A stretch of 64,000 bases of DNA from an uncultured Fibrobacter sp. (GCA_947165045.1 CAMUYW010000005.1:1-64000); one strand, 5' to 3'. Positions 9,672 through 18,349 are shown, counted from the first letter of the stretch. Notes: generated from the letters alone by a model not told the origin. Program-made: numbers and translations.

Positions 9672-9950
9672 CTATTTCACCAACTGAAACACTTTCTCGT
9701 TTTCGCGGCTCATGCCGTAGCGAGTGCGGAGAATTTCTTCTTTGTAGAGAGAGTCGGTCTTTAGTTTCTGGATGAGCTCGTCACGTTCTTCGATGATTTT
9801 TGTTAACGAGTCAATTTGCATCTGGTAGAGCTCGATTTCTTTTGCAATTCTATGTTGCTCCGGGATGCTGTTCTTGCCGAACAGCAAATGGAACACCAGG
9901 AACGCGAACGTAATCGAGGTGGCAATTCCAATAATAAGTCGTATGTGCAA
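9672..9950 (-). CDS. FtsB/DivIC-like septum formation initiator
   Basis: 92 aa: a short N-terminal tail, one TM segment (LIIGIATSITFAFLVFHLLFG), then a coiled coil (residues ~35-75) and a C-terminal RTRYGMSRENEKVFQL stretch, which resembles the conserved end of FtsB/DivIC proteins. These bind FtsL and FtsQ in the divisome. The start codon is TTG at 9950, preceded by GGAG 9 nt upstream; the next ATG lies inside the coiled coil. It sits 4 bp after the dprA stop, so the two are probably cotranscribed. Confidence 0.78.
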   Translation of the reverse strand: MHIRLIIGIATSITFAFLVFHLLFGKNSIPEQHRIAKEIELYQMQIDSLTKIIEERDELIQKLKTDSLYKEEILRTRYGMSRENEKVFQLVK

Positions 9951-9954
9951 CTAA

Positions 9955-10854
9955 TTATGCTCCGTTAAAATAGAATTGGAAGTTGTCTTTTGATGTAACT
10001 AGACCAGATATTTCTAGCTCCGTCAATATAGCTAAAAGTTCCGGTGCCTTAAAGTCAAAATCTTCTTGAAGTTCCGAAAAAGTTTTACGGAATCCCTTAA
10101 ATTGATTGAAAACTTTCTTCGCCCCGTTTGAAAGTTGTACTCCGCATGTCGCCAACTGCTCGATTTTCGCACCTTCGATGAGTGGAATACCTGCTGCCGT
10201 CCGCAAACTTTCGGGGATGAACACGGGCTTTGCGCGGCCGCTATCGAGGAGTGCGTTGGTGCCGCTATAGAGGTCGCAGTCGAAGTTCCCGGGGACGGCT
10301 AGGAGTAATTTGCCTTCGTCTATGCAATATTGTGCGGTGATGAGGGCGCCTCCTTTATTACGGCTCTGTACCACGAGCGTCGCTTGGCTCATGCCGCTGA
10401 TGATGCGGTTGCGCGCGATAAAGCAACCTTTGTAGGCGGGAGCGTCCCCTTCGTATTCGCTTAGGAGCGCGCCTCCGGCTTGCAAAATGCGTTCTGCGAT
10501 AATGGCGCGTTCTCCTTCGATTTTTGCGTCCAGCCCTTGTGCAAGTACCGCTATTGTCGGAATCCCGGCGTCTAGAGCCGCTTTATGGCAATAGCTGTCT
10601 ATGCCTTGCGCTAGTCCGGAAATTACGACCGCATTTGTGCCTTTTAGCGATGCAACAAGCCGCCTGCAAAGCTCTTCAGCGGAGGCTGTTGGTCGGCGGG
10701 TGCCGACCATGGCGATTCCAATTTTGTCAGCGGTGGGGAGGGCGCCTTTGCAAAAAAGTCGCTTGGGGCGCAACTTAGATTTGCTTAAAAGCAGGGGATA
10801 ATTTTCGGGTGCTAGTTCGCGGTACGGTTCGTTGAGAAAAAGATTCGTTTCCAT
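9955..10854 (-). CDS. dprA: DNA-processing protein DprA/Smf
   Basis: 299 aa. The Rossmann-like DprA core is clear: VGTRRPTASAEELCRRL, VISGLAQGIDSYCHKAAL, GIPTIAVLAQGLD, IARNRIISGMSQATLVVQ, KGGALITAQYC and AVPGNFDCDLYSGTNALL. DprA loads RecA onto incoming single-stranded DNA during natural transformation. The C-terminal ~60 residues look like the winged-helix (DprA-WH) domain found in many homologs. The N-terminal SAM-like extension of some DprA proteins is short or absent. It is followed 4 bp later by the ftsB-like gene. No Shine-Dalgarno motif is obvious at the ATG. Confidence 0.93.
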   Translation of the reverse strand: METNLFLNEPYRELAPENYPLLLSKSKLRPKRLFCKGALPTADKIGIAMVGTRRPTASAEELCRRLVASLKGTNAVVISGLAQGIDSYCHKAALDAGIPTIAVLAQGLDAKIEGERAIIAERILQAGGALLSEYEGDAPAYKGCFIARNRIISGMSQATLVVQSRNKGGALITAQYCIDEGKLLLAVPGNFDCDLYSGTNALLDSGRAKPVFIPESLRTAAGIPLIEGAKIEQLATCGVQLSNGAKKVFNQFKGFRKTFSELQEDFDFKAPELLAILTELEISGLVTSKDNFQFYFNGA

Positions 10855-10874
10855 AAGGTTTTGTTGTCTTTGCT

Positions 10875-10910
10875 GTCATCCTGTAGCCCCGTTAGGGACG
10901 ATAGGATTCA
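10875..10910. repeat. REP-like intergenic palindrome
   Basis: Imperfect palindrome ATCCT ... CCC ... GGG ... AGGAT between the divergent dprA and mazG genes. It resembles the palindromes at 45985-46004 and 46027-46058. Confidence 0.45.
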
Positions 10911-10942
10911 ACAGGCTTTTTATTTTTCTTAAACTGATAAAC

Positions 10943-10980
10943 GTAACGATAAAAGGAAACGATAAAAGTAACGATATAAG
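10943..10980. repeat. Three direct 13-bp repeats
   Basis: Three contiguous copies: GTAACGATAAAAG (10943-10955), GAAACGATAAAAG (10956-10968) and TAACGATATAAG (10969-10980). They lie in the AT-rich gap between dprA and mazG (10855-11139), which otherwise holds only two palindromes and no gene. Confidence 0.6.
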
Positions 10981-11039
10981 AATATTTATAATTTAATGAA
11001 TTTATCTAATAAATGCAAGGTCTAACGTATAAATAATGG

Positions 11040-11056
11040 ATTCTCCTACGGAGAAT
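11040..11056. repeat. Small intergenic palindrome
   Basis: ATTCTCC-TAC-GGAGAAT, a perfect 7-bp stem followed by GACG. The sequence after the stem (ATGAC) matches the palindromes near 46.0 kb. Confidence 0.5.
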
Positions 11057-11139
11057 GACGCCCCGCCCGCATAAAGTTCTTTCTTGAATTAAAAAGAAAC
11101 CTTAGGCGGTTAGCCGTTATACTTTCTATCTTTACGTGC

Positions 11140-11937
11140 ATGAAATACTCGTTTAACGATTTGGTTGATATTATGGCGCGTCTCCGCTCGGAGAACGGCT
11201 GCCCGTGGGATCGCAAACAGGATACCCATTCGCTGTTGCCGTATTTGGTTGAAGAAAGTTGTGAATTTATCGATGCCGCGCAAGAGGGCGACAAGGAACA
11301 CATGTGCGAGGAACTTGGCGATGTGCTATTCCAAGTGATTTTCCATTCGCAAGTGTGCAAGGAACAGGGCGTTTTTTCCATTGACGATGTGATTCAGGGA
11401 CTTTGCGAAAAAATGGTGCGCAGACATCCACATGTGTTCGGTGATGCCCAAGTCGATAACGCAAACGAGGTCAGTCGCCGTTGGGACCGCATCAAGGCTC
11501 AAGAAAAGAACAACTTAAAGCATGCTGGACAGTCTATTATGGACAAAGTCAGTAAGAGCATGCCTACGCTTGCACGCAGCCAAGATATTATTCGACGAGT
11601 TGCAAAAGTCGGATTTGACTGGGGTGAGCCGGGACCTGTTTTTGACAAAGTTCAAGAAGAGTTTGCTGAATTCCGTGCCGAGATGGAATCTGTGACGCCC
11701 GAAAATGCAAATGTTGATCGCCTCGAAGATGAATTCGGCGATATCATGTTCAGCTTAGTCAATGTAGCCCGTCACTGCGGCTTTAATGCCAACATTGCAT
11801 TGCAACGTGCAAACAACAAGTTCGAAAAGCGCTTCCGCGAAGTGGAACGCCTTGTCAAGGAACAAGGTCAGGAAATCAAGGATGTAGGCTTAGAAGGTCT
11901 GCAAAAACTGTGGAAACAGGCTAAAACAAGAGCTTAA
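11140..11937 (+). CDS. mazG: Nucleoside triphosphate pyrophosphohydrolase MazG
   Basis: 265 aa, the normal size of two-domain MazG. It shows the N-terminal LRSENGCPWDRKQDTHSLLPYL signature, the metal-binding EESCEFIDA and EELGDVLFQ helices (ExxE...ExxD), KMVRRHPHVFGD, and a second MazG domain with RLEDEFGDIMFSLVN. MazG hydrolyses NTPs/dNTPs to monophosphate plus pyrophosphate and acts in nucleotide-pool sanitation and the stringent response. A TATACT box lies 16 nt before the ATG. Confidence 0.95.
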   Translation: MKYSFNDLVDIMARLRSENGCPWDRKQDTHSLLPYLVEESCEFIDAAQEGDKEHMCEELGDVLFQVIFHSQVCKEQGVFSIDDVIQGLCEKMVRRHPHVFGDAQVDNANEVSRRWDRIKAQEKNNLKHAGQSIMDKVSKSMPTLARSQDIIRRVAKVGFDWGEPGPVFDKVQEEFAEFRAEMESVTPENANVDRLEDEFGDIMFSLVNVARHCGFNANIALQRANNKFEKRFREVERLVKEQGQEIKDVGLEGLQKLWKQAKTRA

Positions 11938-12010
11938 TACGCCTCGTATTCCATATTGGAATGTTCCGCGCGGGATTACGAAAGTTCACAAAATTTTGTC
12001 CGCACAAGCT

Positions 12011-12036
12011 ATTCTCGTGATATATTATTCTCGTGA
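12011..12036 (+). repeat. 10-bp direct repeat around a TATATT box
   Basis: ATTCTCGTGA occurs at 12011-12020 and 12027-12036, separated by TATATT. The TATATT could be a -10 element for the RNA candidate that starts at about 12033; the repeats could be regulator sites. Confidence 0.5.
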
Positions 12037-12149
12037 CACCAGTAAATTCTGGTTCTGAGACGGGAAGCCGAATCGAATCGCGGAGTAGAACTTACTAGTG
12101 TTACGTTATTATGAGAGTCCCGTGGGCCCCCTTGCGGGACTCTTCCTTT
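12033..12149 (+). ncRNA. Candidate structured small RNA with terminator
   Basis: The gap 11938-12354 has no gene. On the + strand GTGACAC (12033-12039) can pair with GTGTTAC (12098-12104), enclosing two hairpins: CAG/CTG with a TAAATT loop, and GTTCT (12052-12056) with AGAAC (12087-12091). A 9-bp hairpin AGAGTCCCG / CGGGACTCT (12114-12122 and 12135-12143) followed by TTCCTTT would end the transcript. A TATATT box lies just upstream. I do not recognise the family; it lacks the 4.5S RNA core and I see no tmRNA or RNase P motifs. It could also be an untranslated region of mazG. Confidence 0.4.
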
Positions 12150-12194
12150 GTCTGGATTAGGTTGGGGGCTGCGTCATTTGGGTGTTTGGGAACA

Positions 12195-12228
12195 AAAAAG
12201 ACCTGCAACAAACGTTGCAGGTCTTTTT
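12195..12228. terminator. Bidirectional hairpin terminator
   Basis: GACCTGCAAC (12200-12209) pairs with GTTGCAGGTC (12214-12223), flanked by A5 and T5, which extends the stem and gives a U-tract on both strands. It separates the + strand mazG/RNA unit from fusA on the other strand. Confidence 0.85.
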
Positions 12229-12264
12229 AAATCTCGAAAGATTATGGTTTAAGATTCTGTGAGC

Positions 12265-12299
12265 AAAAAGAAGCCCTCGGTATTAACCGAGGGCTTCTT
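12265..12299 (-). terminator. fusA terminator
   Basis: AAGAAGCCCTCGG (12268-12280) pairs with CCGAGGGCTTCTT (12287-12299), a perfect 13-bp stem. On the minus strand it is followed by a T-run, so it ends fusA. Confidence 0.9.
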
Positions 12300-12354
12300 G
12301 CGAGAGCGAGGGGCTGACGGAGTTTTAATCTGCGTTTAGCCCCGAGCGGTCGTA

Positions 12355-14484
12355 TTAGGCGCGAGCCTTAACCTTGTCGCCGTACTTCTTGATGAGTTCT
12401 TCCTGGATGTTCTTCGGAACCGGGAGGTACTTGCAGAATTCCATCGTGAATTCTGCCTTACCCTGAGTCATGGAACGGAGGTCCGTAGCATAACCGAACA
12501 TTTCGGAAAGCGGAACTTCTGCATCGATCGTGGTCATGCCCTGTTCTTCGCTAGTGCCAGTGATTGCACCACGACGCTGGGAAACGTTACCCACGACACC
12601 GCCCTGGAATTCGGTCGGGGTCTGGATTTCGACCTTCATGATCGGTTCGAGAATCTGAGCGCCAGCCTTAGCGAAAGCTTCGCGGAAGGCCATACGGGCT
12701 GCAACCTGGAACGCCATATCAGAGGAGTCGACCGGGTGGAATGCACCATCCTGGACTTCCATTTCGATACCCACGACCGGGAAGCCGATCAAGGAACCTG
12801 CTTCCATGCAGCTCTGGAAACCCTTGTCGCAAGACGGGATGTATTCCTTCGGAATACGGCCACCGACGACGGAGTTGACGAAGTTGTAGACCTTTTCCTG
12901 GTCGCCTTCGACAGCCATCGGACGCATTTCACCGACAACCTTAGCGTACTGACCAGAACCACCGGTCTGCTTCTTGTGGGTGTAGTCGAACTTGGCCGGA
13001 CGGGTGATGGTTTCGCGGTAAGCAACCTGCGGAGCACCAGTCGTCACGTCGCACTTGTATTCACGGCGCATACGTTCGATATAAACGTCAAGGTGGAGTT
13101 CGCCCATACCCTTGATGATGGTCTGACCAGATTCCTTGTCAACTTCGACCTGGAACGTCGGGTCTTCCTTCGTGAAGCGGTTGAGGGCCTTGGACATGTT
13201 GTCGAGGTCGTCACGGTTCTTGGCTTCAATAACAAGTTCGATAACCGGGTTAGGAACGTGCATAGAAGTCATGTTGTAGTGGTTCTTGCCGTCGGTAAAA
13301 GTCGTACCGGAGGCGCAGTCGATACCGAACAGGGCAACGATGTCGCCTGCACCGGCTTCGGTGATGTCCACCATTTCGTCGGCGTGCATACGCACGAGAC
13401 GGCCCACGGACACCTTCTTGCCGGTGGCCATGTTGGTGATCATGTCGCCCTTCTTGAGGGTACCCTGGTAAATACGGACGTAGGTGAGCTGGCCATAGCG
13501 GTCGTTCACGAGCTTGAATGCGTAGCAGACGAGCGGTGCGTTGTCTTCGGACTTGAGAACAACTTCAGCTTCGTTGTTGTCGAGGTCGAGAGCCTTGTTT
13601 TCAACGTCGGTCGGGCACGGGAGGTAGTCGACGACACCGTCGAGGAGCTTCTGGACACCAACGTTCTTGTGAGCGGAGCCCATGAACACCGGAGTGATGT
13701 CGAGGCGGATGGTAGCTTCGCGGATAACCTTCTTGAGGAGGGCCTTGTCGATCTGGTCGACGCCATACTGGCCTTCCATAGCCTTTTCCATGACTTCGTC
13801 GCTGTAGTCTGCGCAGCAGTCAACGAGCTTTTCACGGTATTCGTTAGCCTGGTCGACGAGTTCTTCCGGGATATCCTTTTCGATCATGTCGTCGCCGTTT
13901 TCGCCTTCGAAATAGTAGGCCTTCATTTCGATAAGGTCGACCACGCCCTTAAGATTGGATTCCAAACCTATAGGAATCTGCATGACGCACGGCTTGTGGT
14001 TGAGCTTTTCCTTGAGCATGACAGCCACGCGGAGCGGGTTTGCACCGGAGCGGTCGCACTTGTTCACGAACACGACGCGCGGCACATGGTAGCGCTTCAT
14101 CTGGCGGTCAACGGTAATAGACTGGGACTGAACACCTTCCACGCCGGTGAGCACGAGGATAGCACCGTCGAGCACGCGGAGAGAACGTTCCACTTCGATC
14201 GTGAAGTCCACGTGCCCCGGGGTATCGATGATGTTGATGGAGTCCTGTTCACCGGTCTTGGTGTGCGTCCAGTTTGCAAACGTAGCAGCAGACTGAATCG
14301 TGATGCCGCGTTCGCGTTCAAGTTCCATGGAGTCCATCGTGGCACCGACGCCGTCTTTACCACGAACTTCGTGGATAGCGTGGATACGCTTTGTGAAGTA
14401 GAGGATACGTTCGGTAAGAGTAGTCTTACCGGAGTCGATGTGAGCAGAAATACCAATATTTCTGTGCAGCTGAATGTCTTTCAT
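12355..14484 (-). CDS. fusA: Elongation factor G, spdEFG1/mitochondrial-like subtype
   Basis: 709 aa GTPase that translocates tRNA-mRNA on the ribosome. G1 is AHIDSGKTT (residues 14-22), then [30 protein letters not shown] (G2), DTPGHVDFT (G3) and NKCD (G4). Domains II to V follow, ending with a Lys/Arg-rich tail. Ser18 in the P-loop (usual bacterial EF-G has Ala, AHIDAGKTT), the [14 protein letters not shown] block and [16 protein letters not shown] are typical of mitochondrial EFG1 and its bacterial relatives in spirochaetes, planctomycetes and deltaproteobacteria. It stands alone rather than in a str operon (no rpsL, rpsG or tuf nearby). GGA precedes the ATG. Confidence 0.96.
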   Translation of the reverse strand: MKDIQLHRNIGISAHIDSGKTTLTERILYFTKRIHAIHEVRGKDGVGATMDSMELERERGITIQSAATFANWTHTKTGEQDSINIIDTPGHVDFTIEVERSLRVLDGAILVLTGVEGVQSQSITVDRQMKRYHVPRVVFVNKCDRSGANPLRVAVMLKEKLNHKPCVMQIPIGLESNLKGVVDLIEMKAYYFEGENGDDMIEKDIPEELVDQANEYREKLVDCCADYSDEVMEKAMEGQYGVDQIDKALLKKVIREATIRLDITPVFMGSAHKNVGVQKLLDGVVDYLPCPTDVENKALDLDNNEAEVVLKSEDNAPLVCYAFKLVNDRYGQLTYVRIYQGTLKKGDMITNMATGKKVSVGRLVRMHADEMVDITEAGAGDIVALFGIDCASGTTFTDGKNHYNMTSMHVPNPVIELVIEAKNRDDLDNMSKALNRFTKEDPTFQVEVDKESGQTIIKGMGELHLDVYIERMRREYKCDVTTGAPQVAYRETITRPAKFDYTHKKQTGGSGQYAKVVGEMRPMAVEGDQEKVYNFVNSVVGGRIPKEYIPSCDKGFQSCMEAGSLIGFPVVGIEMEVQDGAFHPVDSSDMAFQVAARMAFREAFAKAGAQILEPIMKVEIQTPTEFQGGVVGNVSQRRGAITGTSEEQGMTTIDAEVPLSEMFGYATDLRSMTQGKAEFTMEFCKYLPVPKNIQEELIKKYGDKVKARA

Positions 14485-14620
14485 ATTTTTATTCCACTAA
14501 TGGAGTTGATGTTATTGAATGTTGCGCCCAAAAATAGAAAATTTTGGGGGGAACTCAAGGGCGCTTTTTCATTTGATTGTATAAATGGGGGCTAAATCGG
14601 CCTAAATTTGCCAAAAAATG

Positions 14621-14651
14621 GAAAAAGCAACCTTAAACCAGGCTGCTTTTT
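14621..14651 (-). terminator. Terminator of the 22.5-14.7 kb gene run
   Basis: AAAAGCAACC (14623-14632) and GGCTGCTTTT (14641-14650) form a 10-bp stem (one G-U pair on the minus strand) with an 8-nt loop and a T-tail on the minus strand. It lies just after the last gene of the run. Confidence 0.8.
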
Positions 14652-14677
14652 GGAAACTTTTGTGATAAAAAATAAGT

Positions 14678-15394
14678 TTAAACGTTTTCTTCTGATGAAC
14701 CTTCGGTTTCACTTTCGCTTTTTTCGCTCGGTTCTTCATTAGATTCGCTTGCGTCGGGATCCTTGTCGATGTTATTTTCGACGAGTTCCGGTTTTTCAAC
14801 GCCTTCAAGCGCCTTGAAGTAAGCCATGGCGGTCTTTCCGACTTCGGTTGTGTCAAAGTATGTGTAGGCTCCGTTACCGATGGCGCCAATGGCGGGAATG
14901 GCACGGAGTGCGATGCGACCGAGGAAGTTTGCAGAAATTTTCACGCCGATTTTCTGGAGCAGCTTTTGGAGTGCCGTGAGCGAAAGCTTCTGGACGACGA
15001 TGCGGCTACCTGTGCGAACGGCAACGTCACGGAGGAGCGAGGCTGCACTGTGGCGGAAAAGGCACCAGACCATAGCTTCACGGGAGAGCAGAGAGAATTT
15101 GCCGTAGGTGCAGGCGATGTCAGAGACGAGCTGTGCCTGGATGCGCCAAACGGCGGCAATGTCCGGGATAGAGGTCAACACGCCTGTAAAGCCTGCCGGG
15201 ATGGAGAGCGAGGTACTCACGGTGGCAGCCTTCAAAGCTGCTTGCTTGATAAGAACGTCGGCGCGCTTGTCGGGATCGTTGTTGGGGCAGAGGAGCGAGT
15301 CCGGAATGTCTGTAATCAGATTGAAGACGATAGAGTTAAACAATTCCTGAATGGATTCGCTTTTTTTGTCTTTGTATTCTTTAAAATTCAACAT
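14678..15394 (-). CDS. Hypothetical protein, possibly EcsC-like
   Basis: 238 aa without a signal peptide. The middle is hydrophobic and Ala/Gly/Ile-rich (IPAGFTGVLTSIPDIAAVW, then ALRAIPAIGAIGNGAYTYFD), the pattern seen in EcsC/DUF697-type membrane-associated proteins. The last ~40 residues are an acidic, Ser/Glu-rich tail. I cannot assign a function. It is the last gene of a long minus-strand run and is 21 bp from the small gene upstream. The family label is tentative. Confidence 0.6.
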   Translation of the reverse strand: MLNFKEYKDKKSESIQELFNSIVFNLITDIPDSLLCPNNDPDKRADVLIKQAALKAATVSTSLSIPAGFTGVLTSIPDIAAVWRIQAQLVSDIACTYGKFSLLSREAMVWCLFRHSAASLLRDVAVRTGSRIVVQKLSLTALQKLLQKIGVKISANFLGRIALRAIPAIGAIGNGAYTYFDTTEVGKTAMAYFKALEGVEKPELVENNIDKDPDASESNEEPSEKSESETEGSSEENV

Positions 15395-15415
15395 GGGCTT
15401 GCTCCTTTGTTACTC

Positions 15416-15703
15416 CTATTTCAAGAACATTTTAACAATTCTTGAAAGATTTTGGGGAATCCTATATTGAAAATTACTTTTTTCTAGCCACAATTGCACA
15501 ATTTCATCGACCCAAATTCGATCGGAGGCTACTTTTTCGACGATTATTTCGGTTTCTTCGCCGTTTTCGACGAGTTTGTAGTTTAAGTGGAACGAAATGG
15601 GGGTAGTTTCGCCATGCGGGAGGACAGTAAGGTCCATCGTCTGTTTGCTTGCGTTCACGCTGAAGGAAACGTTGTTGAATACTTTTTGAAGCTGTTCATC
15701 CAT
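15416..15703 (-). CDS. Small hypothetical protein, tandem paralog A
   Basis: 95 aa, no signal or membrane segment. It shares with the gene at 15722-16057 the motif LPHGETTP (ILLHGETTP there), a following hydrophobic strand ending in Y, an acidic turn, VEKVASDR / INKVDSPR, and a W-containing helix (IVQLWLEK / IAACWFKD). The two are therefore duplicates. The function is unknown. Both sit between map and the EcsC-like gene. Confidence 0.65.
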   Translation of the reverse strand: MDEQLQKVFNNVSFSVNASKQTMDLTVLPHGETTPISFHLNYKLVENGEETEIIVEKVASDRIWVDEIVQLWLEKSNFQYRIPQNLSRIVKMFLK

Positions 15704-15721
15704 GATAAATTCCTTCGGTGA

Positions 15722-16057
15722 TTAGAACAAAATCTTGGCGAATAGGCCCGTGCCTTTGGGGAGTGCTTTCTTGACAGAATGGTCCTTGAACCAGCACGCG
15801 GCGATCTCGTTGATCATTTCTCTCGGGCTATCGACTTTGTTTATAACGATCAACGTTCCTTCGTCTGTGTCTTCAAAGCAATAGTGGGCGCAAAGAAGGG
15901 TTGGCGTGGTTTCGCCATGCAGAAGGATTGTGATGTTCGCTTGGTTTTCTTGCGAGTCGATATCAATGCTTTGGATTTCTCCAAATTGCTTGAAGAAATC
16001 GTTGCGCTGAAAGAAAAATTCAACGGCTTTATCGCGCGCGTTACTGAGGAAGGACAT
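15722..16057 (-). CDS. Small hypothetical protein, tandem paralog B
   Basis: 111 aa when started at the ATG at 16057 (MSFLSNARDKAVEFFFQRND). The open frame continues upstream into map to 16159, but the start at 16057 follows the map stop (16060) by 2 bp and gives a length similar to its paralog. It carries the ILLHGETTP motif and the W-containing C-terminal helix shared with the 15416-15703 protein. It is probably translationally coupled to map. No function is recognised. Confidence 0.65.
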   Translation of the reverse strand: MSFLSNARDKAVEFFFQRNDFFKQFGEIQSIDIDSQENQANITILLHGETTPTLLCAHYCFEDTDEGTLIVINKVDSPREMINEIAACWFKDHSVKKALPKGTGLFAKILF

Positions 16058-16059
16058 GA

Positions 16060-16821
16060 CTATCTTGGAAGCGTGAGAATCTCGATGCCGTCCTTGGTTT
16101 TGACGACTGTATGTTCCCACTGGGCGCTTAAGCTTCCATCGCGGGTGACTGCGGTCCAACCATCGGCGAGAGTCTTTGTTCCCGGACGTCCGACATTGAG
16201 CATCGGTTCGACGGTGAACACATTACCGACTTCGATGAACGGGCAACGTTCGTAGTTGCGGAAGTGGTAGACGGTCGGTTCTTCGTGGAAGCCGCGGCCG
16301 ATGCCGTGACCGCAGTAGTCTTCGACAACACTAAAGCCGTGTTCGTCGGCGATGTCCTGGATGGCGCAGCCGATGTCGTTCCAGTGGGCGCCTCTTTCGC
16401 CTGCAGCGCGGATGCCTTCTTCCATGCAGAACTTGGCGGTGTCGACGAGTTCGCGGGCAATGTCAGAGACCTTGCCGACGCAGAACATGGCGGAGGTGTC
16501 GCCGTGGTAGCCGGAGAGGATTGTCGTGATGTCGATGTTCACGATGTCGCCATCCTTGAGGATGGTGTTGGCGTTCGGGATGCCGTGGCAGACAACTTCG
16601 TTGATGCTGATGCAGGCGTAGCGCGGATAGCCGTGGTAGCCCATGCAGGCGGAGATTCCTTTGTGCTGGCGTGTGTAATCGCCGATGAATTCGTCGATTT
16701 CGAGGGTGGAAACGCCGGGCTTTACCATTTCGCCCGCGCGGATCAGCGTTTCGGCAGCGAGTGCGCCGGCATCGCGGATCAGTTCGATTTCCTTTGCGGA
16801 TTTAACTTTAATCTTAGCCAT
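16060..16821 (-). CDS. map: Type I methionine aminopeptidase
   Basis: 253 aa, typical of type Ia MetAP without an N-terminal zinc-finger extension. The metal ligands are visible: the two Asp in NIDITTILSGYHGDTSAMF, His in GHGIGRGFHEEP, and Glu in FTVEPML and WEHTVV. The substrate-side His is in NEVVCHGIP. It removes initiator Met from new proteins, an essential step after deformylation. The gene lies between the DEAD helicase (39 bp upstream) and two small unknown genes. Confidence 0.97.
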   Translation of the reverse strand: MAKIKVKSAKEIELIRDAGALAAETLIRAGEMVKPGVSTLEIDEFIGDYTRQHKGISACMGYHGYPRYACISINEVVCHGIPNANTILKDGDIVNIDITTILSGYHGDTSAMFCVGKVSDIARELVDTAKFCMEEGIRAAGERGAHWNDIGCAIQDIADEHGFSVVEDYCGHGIGRGFHEEPTVYHFRNYERCPFIEVGNVFTVEPMLNVGRPGTKTLADGWTAVTRDGSLSAQWEHTVVKTKDGIEILTLPR

Positions 16822-16860
16822 TGTTAGGTCTTCTTATTTTAAAGTTCTTTTGAGTGTCGC

Positions 16861-18252
16861 CTACTTCTTCCATGCATATCTGTCGAGCAAATAGGCGAGG
16901 AGCATTTGGTCGTCGGTGGAGCCGTTGGCGAGTTCTTTTACGAGCGGGAGCATGCGGCTGATGCGTTCGGTAGCTTTCTGGCCGCCGAAGTGCTTGCGGA
17001 CTTCTTCGAGGCGGACTCGGGTACGTTCGCTCACCTTCTTTGCGATTTCATCGTTCGTGAGCGGGTCCATCTTGATAAAGTTGATGCCGAAATCGACGGC
17101 CGTCTGGCGTAAATCGATTTCTTCAACCGGCGTGATGAGCGAAATGCAAAGACCGCTGCGGCCTGCTCTTGCTGTACGTCCACTACGATGTACGTAAACT
17201 TCGTGGTCGGCAGGATGGTCGTAAACAATCACGTGCGTCACGTGGTCCACGTCGATGCCGCGGGCGGCGACGTCCGTGCAGATGAGAATCTTGAGTTTCT
17301 TGTCGCGGAAGGCGTTGAGCGTTTTTTCGCGGAGGCTCTGTGCTACATCACCGCTGAGTGCGCCGACTTCAAAACCGTAGCCAGAGAGCACCTGTTCGAG
17401 GTAGCTCACATCGCGCTTGTAGTTGCAGAATATCATGCAACTTTCAGGATTGTAGTATTCCAGAACTTTGATGGTCATGGAATCCTTTTCCATCACGTCG
17501 CATGTGTAATAGCGGTGTTCGAGGTTGTTGGCGATAACCTTGTCGTAGCTGAGCGAAAGGAAATCGGCACCCGGGCGCTGGAATTCGCGAGCAAGGCTCT
17601 TGACCGTCTGCGGAATCGTGGCGCTGTACATTGTGCAAGAAATTGCCTTGGGCAAGTACTTGCGGATTTTCTGCATGTCGGGGTAGAAACCCATCGAGAG
17701 CATTTCGTCGGCTTCGTCAAGCACGAGGTCGCGAATTGAAAGCAAGTCGACATTTCCGCGCTGAATGTGGTCCATCAGGCGGCCTGGTGTGGCTACAATT
17801 ACATGGACTCCAGAGCGGAGCGCCTTGATTTGCGGTTCGTAGCTTACACCGCCAAAAATAGCGACGGACTTGATGCCTGTGCCCTTCGAGAGCTTTTCAA
17901 ATTCTTCTTGCACTTGAATGCAAAGTTCACGAGTTGGGACGAGAATAAGTGCCTGCGGATACGGATGGTCGCGGACAATGACCTGCAAAAGCGGGAGTGC
18001 GTAAGCGCCTGTCTTGCCCGAACCGGTCTTGGATTGCACGAGCATATCGCGGGCGGCGAGCATGTAAGGGATGGACTTGCGCTGGACGGGCATGAGTTCG
18101 GTCCAGCCATGTTCCCGAAGGATAGCCTTCTGTTCTTCGGGGAGCATGTCAAAGGTATAATCGGGGAGCTTGTTCTTGGGCTCGATAATTTTGACGGGTG
18201 TTAAAAACGGATTGACTCTTTCTTTCGTTTCTTCTTTAATGTCTTCACTCAT
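16861..18252 (-). CDS. DEAD-box ATP-dependent RNA helicase
   Basis: 463 aa from ATG 18252. An in-frame ATG at 18312 would add 20 residues, but these fall inside an intergenic repeat (18269-18349), so the shorter start is preferred; TAAATTTG at 18261-18268 could be its -7 promoter element. Motifs: Q-motif region LMPVQRKSIPYML, I QSKTGSGKTGAY, Ia VPTRELCIQ, II DEADEML, III YSAT, V TDVAARGID, VI HRSGRTARAG. It has a short C-terminal extension and no RNA-binding dbpA domain. The family unwinds RNA in ribosome assembly or RNA decay; the exact role is not clear. Confidence 0.93.
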   Translation of the reverse strand: MSEDIKEETKERVNPFLTPVKIIEPKNKLPDYTFDMLPEEQKAILREHGWTELMPVQRKSIPYMLAARDMLVQSKTGSGKTGAYALPLLQVIVRDHPYPQALILVPTRELCIQVQEEFEKLSKGTGIKSVAIFGGVSYEPQIKALRSGVHVIVATPGRLMDHIQRGNVDLLSIRDLVLDEADEMLSMGFYPDMQKIRKYLPKAISCTMYSATIPQTVKSLAREFQRPGADFLSLSYDKVIANNLEHRYYTCDVMEKDSMTIKVLEYYNPESCMIFCNYKRDVSYLEQVLSGYGFEVGALSGDVAQSLREKTLNAFRDKKLKILICTDVAARGIDVDHVTHVIVYDHPADHEVYVHRSGRTARAGRSGLCISLITPVEEIDLRQTAVDFGINFIKMDPLTNDEIAKKVSERTRVRLEEVRKHFGGQKATERISRMLPLVKELANGSTDDQMLLAYLLDRYAWKK

Positions 18253-18268
18253 AGTGCGAGCAAATTTA

Positions 18269-18349
18269 GCAAAAGGCGAGTGACGCGGCAAAGCAACTTG
18301 TTGCTTTGACATGGCCGAGCCGTATTAAATGCACTCCGAAGGAGTGCCA
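18269..18349. repeat. Intergenic hairpin repeat, copy 1
   Basis: About 80 bp that align with 33260-33339: both begin AAAAGGCGAG(T/C)GACGCG, both contain CCGAGCCG, and both end TAAATGCACTCC-NAA-GGAGTGCC. The middle is a hairpin, CAAAGCAAC-TT-GTTGCTTTG here, different in sequence but also self-complementary in the other copies. Confidence 0.7.

Noticed and set aside
12033-12149. 4.5S (SRP) RNA, tmRNA or c-di-GMP riboswitch
   Set aside because: None of the conserved core sequences of these RNAs is present.
12736-14595. 619-codon open frame on the + strand
   Set aside because: It is antisense to fusA, whose protein is unmistakable; the frame is open only because of the codon bias of fusA.
18253-18312. 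20-residue N-terminal extension of the DEAD helicase
   Set aside because: The extension would be encoded by the intergenic repeat, and the shorter start sits next to a promoter-like element.
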